The notes under the pieces: model-generated
Databases searched by the model: none
The model's input: only the letters and a program-made list of their open reading frames with translations
Told to the model about the DNA's origin: nothing
Source of the DNA: Bombus terrestris
Lineage: Eukaryota > Arthropoda > Insecta > Hymenoptera > Apidae
Direction of reading: 5' to 3'
Length of the DNA stretch: 64,000 nt
Assembly: GCF_910591885.1 (NCBI RefSeq)
Contig: NC_063274.1
Span: forward strand, 11,988,164-12,052,163
Shown here: positions 62,231-64,000 of the stretch, piece by piece
Layout of the letters: every line of letters begins with the position of its first letter
Position numbering within the stretch: the stretch's first letter is position 1
Translations under genes and position numbers: made by a program

Positions 62231-64000
62231 TCGCCGCCGTTGTACAATTCCTTGTACCACGATTTGGGGTATGATTGTCAGATCTACGAGGCTCCATAAC
62301 ATCTTTCGCGTATATTTATCAAGTATCACCGTAGATACATAGAGCTGGAAATTAGTAATAAACTTTAGAAACGAATAAATTCTTGTACGCCGTCATAACA
62401 GTCGTTAAATATTTTGAAAAGTTTTGAAATATAAAATAATCAAAAATTCATCCATTATCGATACAATATGAACGTAATCGATCTTGAACATCGCGCTCTC
62501 AAATTGAAATTATCAAATATTTATAAAATCCCCTTTACCCCAAGGAACAGAAAATCTTCTCAATATTGAAATAAAACTTTAACGATACGTACTTACAGTT
62601 TTTATATCTCTATTAAATACTTTTATCGGATCAGGCGTTACGAAAAGAACATTAAACACGGCTAAAGTATCGAGATTCATTTAGCTTTTTTTTCTTGATA
62701 ACATCGACGAGTCCAATTTCGTTTTACCGCCCTCCCCCACTCTCACGCGGTTACCGTAGCCATCAAATTTCCCTGCAAAGCCGAAACAGCCTCCACAGAA
62801 AGAAGCGGAACAAGAATGAATCAAATTACACAGGCACGCAGGTGGATTAAAACGCTAAAGAGGAAAGAATTTCCATTGGCCTGAAAAAATGACATTAGCG
62901 AAATCCCCGTCGGTCCTTTTCGTTTTCACCCTTCCCCCTCTTCCTTCTCTCGTCGCGATTCTTTGTTTCTACCGGTATACGCTCTTCCTTCTTTCGTTTC
63001 TCTATCCTCCTTCGTCATTCTCATTTCCCTTGGCCGTTTCGTTTCGGTGCACTCGTTTTATTTCACCCGCCTCTCGTTCAATGATCCTCCAGCTCCCTTC
63101 CGACCTTTTCGAATTAACGTTTCACCACGAATCCGCAAATAAATTTCGCGAACCACTATTACCGGTCCAGCCAAGGGAAGGAAGTAAATCTCCGGATAAG
63201 AGAAACCGACCACCGTCGTGGTTATCATTGAAGAATTTATGTGATTTCGAACGTCCATTAACTAGTTTCGTATCGGTGGACAGTTAACCGAGAATAGAAA
63301 TTGAAATCAAGCCGCGAGCGAATCGACCGAATCGATATAGATGAGTGTTCTCGAAATAGGATACATGAATCATCCTGATCGTATCCTGATCTTTAATTAT
63401 TTCGAAGGGAACGTTCTCGATGGTGAAGCACTCGAGCTTTTCTGTTTGCCAAAAACAACGTGGAAATAGACGTTAAAGATAGTATTCGAATGTATTTGCA
63501 CTCCGGGAAGATTTAGAGCTTGGAAATTTTAAAGACAGTCTTGAGGGTTCTAGAGTTTCCAATGCTCCAGATTCTCATTGTGAGCGGGGTCAAAGACTTG
63601 ATATTAGATTCAAGATTTCGATTGGGTGTAAGGTTCCCATCGGATTTTCAAATTCAATAGGCGACTCATGAATTCGATTGGAATTAAATATTCAGTTGAG
63701 TTCAAGGGTCTGATGAAACATAAAGAAATAGAAATAGTTCGATTGAAGTTAAATGAAATATATTAAATTCGATATAAAGTGGCATATCGAGTGGCATTTC
63801 AGAAAATTGTATATTGTATCGTTTTTTATATTTTGTAAGTCCTATGTTGCACATTATAAATTCGAGTAAATACTGTAAGAATTGTTATTTCGCTAACAAA
63901 AGTAAAATTTGTCTGTCAATCTATGTATTGCTTTAATATTTGTATTGCGCTAAGTAGGTTAATTTATCGTGTCACGCTAAAAATAGGATAGTAACGGAGA
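62231..64000. other. Right end of window, no gene seen
   Basis: Mostly AT-rich, with a CT-rich stretch at 62890-63290 that is open in one frame by composition only. It could be intron or intergenic DNA of a gene lying outside the window. Confidence 0.4.

Noticed and set aside
62889..63287. Plus-strand frame of 132 codons near the right end
   Set aside because: Starts in a CT-rich tract giving Ser/Phe/Pro-rich sequence; no domain and no splice support.

Overview
The window is insect genomic DNA: AT-rich introns and intergenic DNA, spliced genes with short phased introns, and no bacterial features. Gene families and base composition fit a hymenopteran such as a bee. That taxon is an inference from style and not from a species marker. 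I rebuilt the genes by joining exons across GT-AG (once GC-AG) introns with matching phase. No transcript or database was consulted.

Layout, left to right. (1) 1.45-22.3 kb, + strand: a Spatzle-family cystine-knot ligand gene with four coding exons and a 16.7 kb first intron. That intron holds a decayed inverted-repeat element near 1.9-2.35 kb and GC-richer stretches that look like enhancers. (2) 23.8-27.0 kb, +: a BTBD1/BTBD2-type BTB-BACK-PHR protein, six exons, with one apparent GC-AG intron. (3) 27.7-35.5 kb, +: the KHDC4 (BLOM7) homologue, 15 exons, a KH protein with a very long Pro/Gln-rich tail and a likely alternative 3' end. (4) 37.2-40.1 kb, +: a five-exon gene for an unrecognised Cys/His/Ser-rich protein. 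(5) 44.3-40.6 kb, - strand, convergent with (4): an RIIa-domain protein of the Sp17/CABYR/ropporin type. It carries four helix-plus-IQ modules, each cut by an intron at the same place, and a Glu-rich tail interrupted by an in-frame TAG. (6) 46.2-54.8 kb, +: a modular serine protease (ModSP/MSP/HP14 type): signal peptide, Gly/Pro tandem repeats, LDLa, two CCP-like domains, chymotrypsin fold. (7) 57.2-57.6 kb, +: a candidate two-exon gene for a 75-residue secreted-type peptide that I do not recognise. The last 6 kb has no gene I can support; it holds GC-richer patches and a possible 5' exon region.

How the genes relate. In insect immunity and patterning, ModSP-type proteases start the extracellular cascade whose end product is cleaved Spatzle, the ligand of Toll receptors. 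An initiator protease and a Spatzle-family ligand therefore lie about 25 kb apart here, separated by housekeeping (BTBD, KHDC4) and probable testis (RIIa/IQ) genes. Whether this is more than chance cannot be told from one window. The best candidates for something undescribed are the 75-residue peptide gene, the repeat extension of the protease, the four-fold exon-encoded IQ module, and the unknown Cys/His-rich gene.
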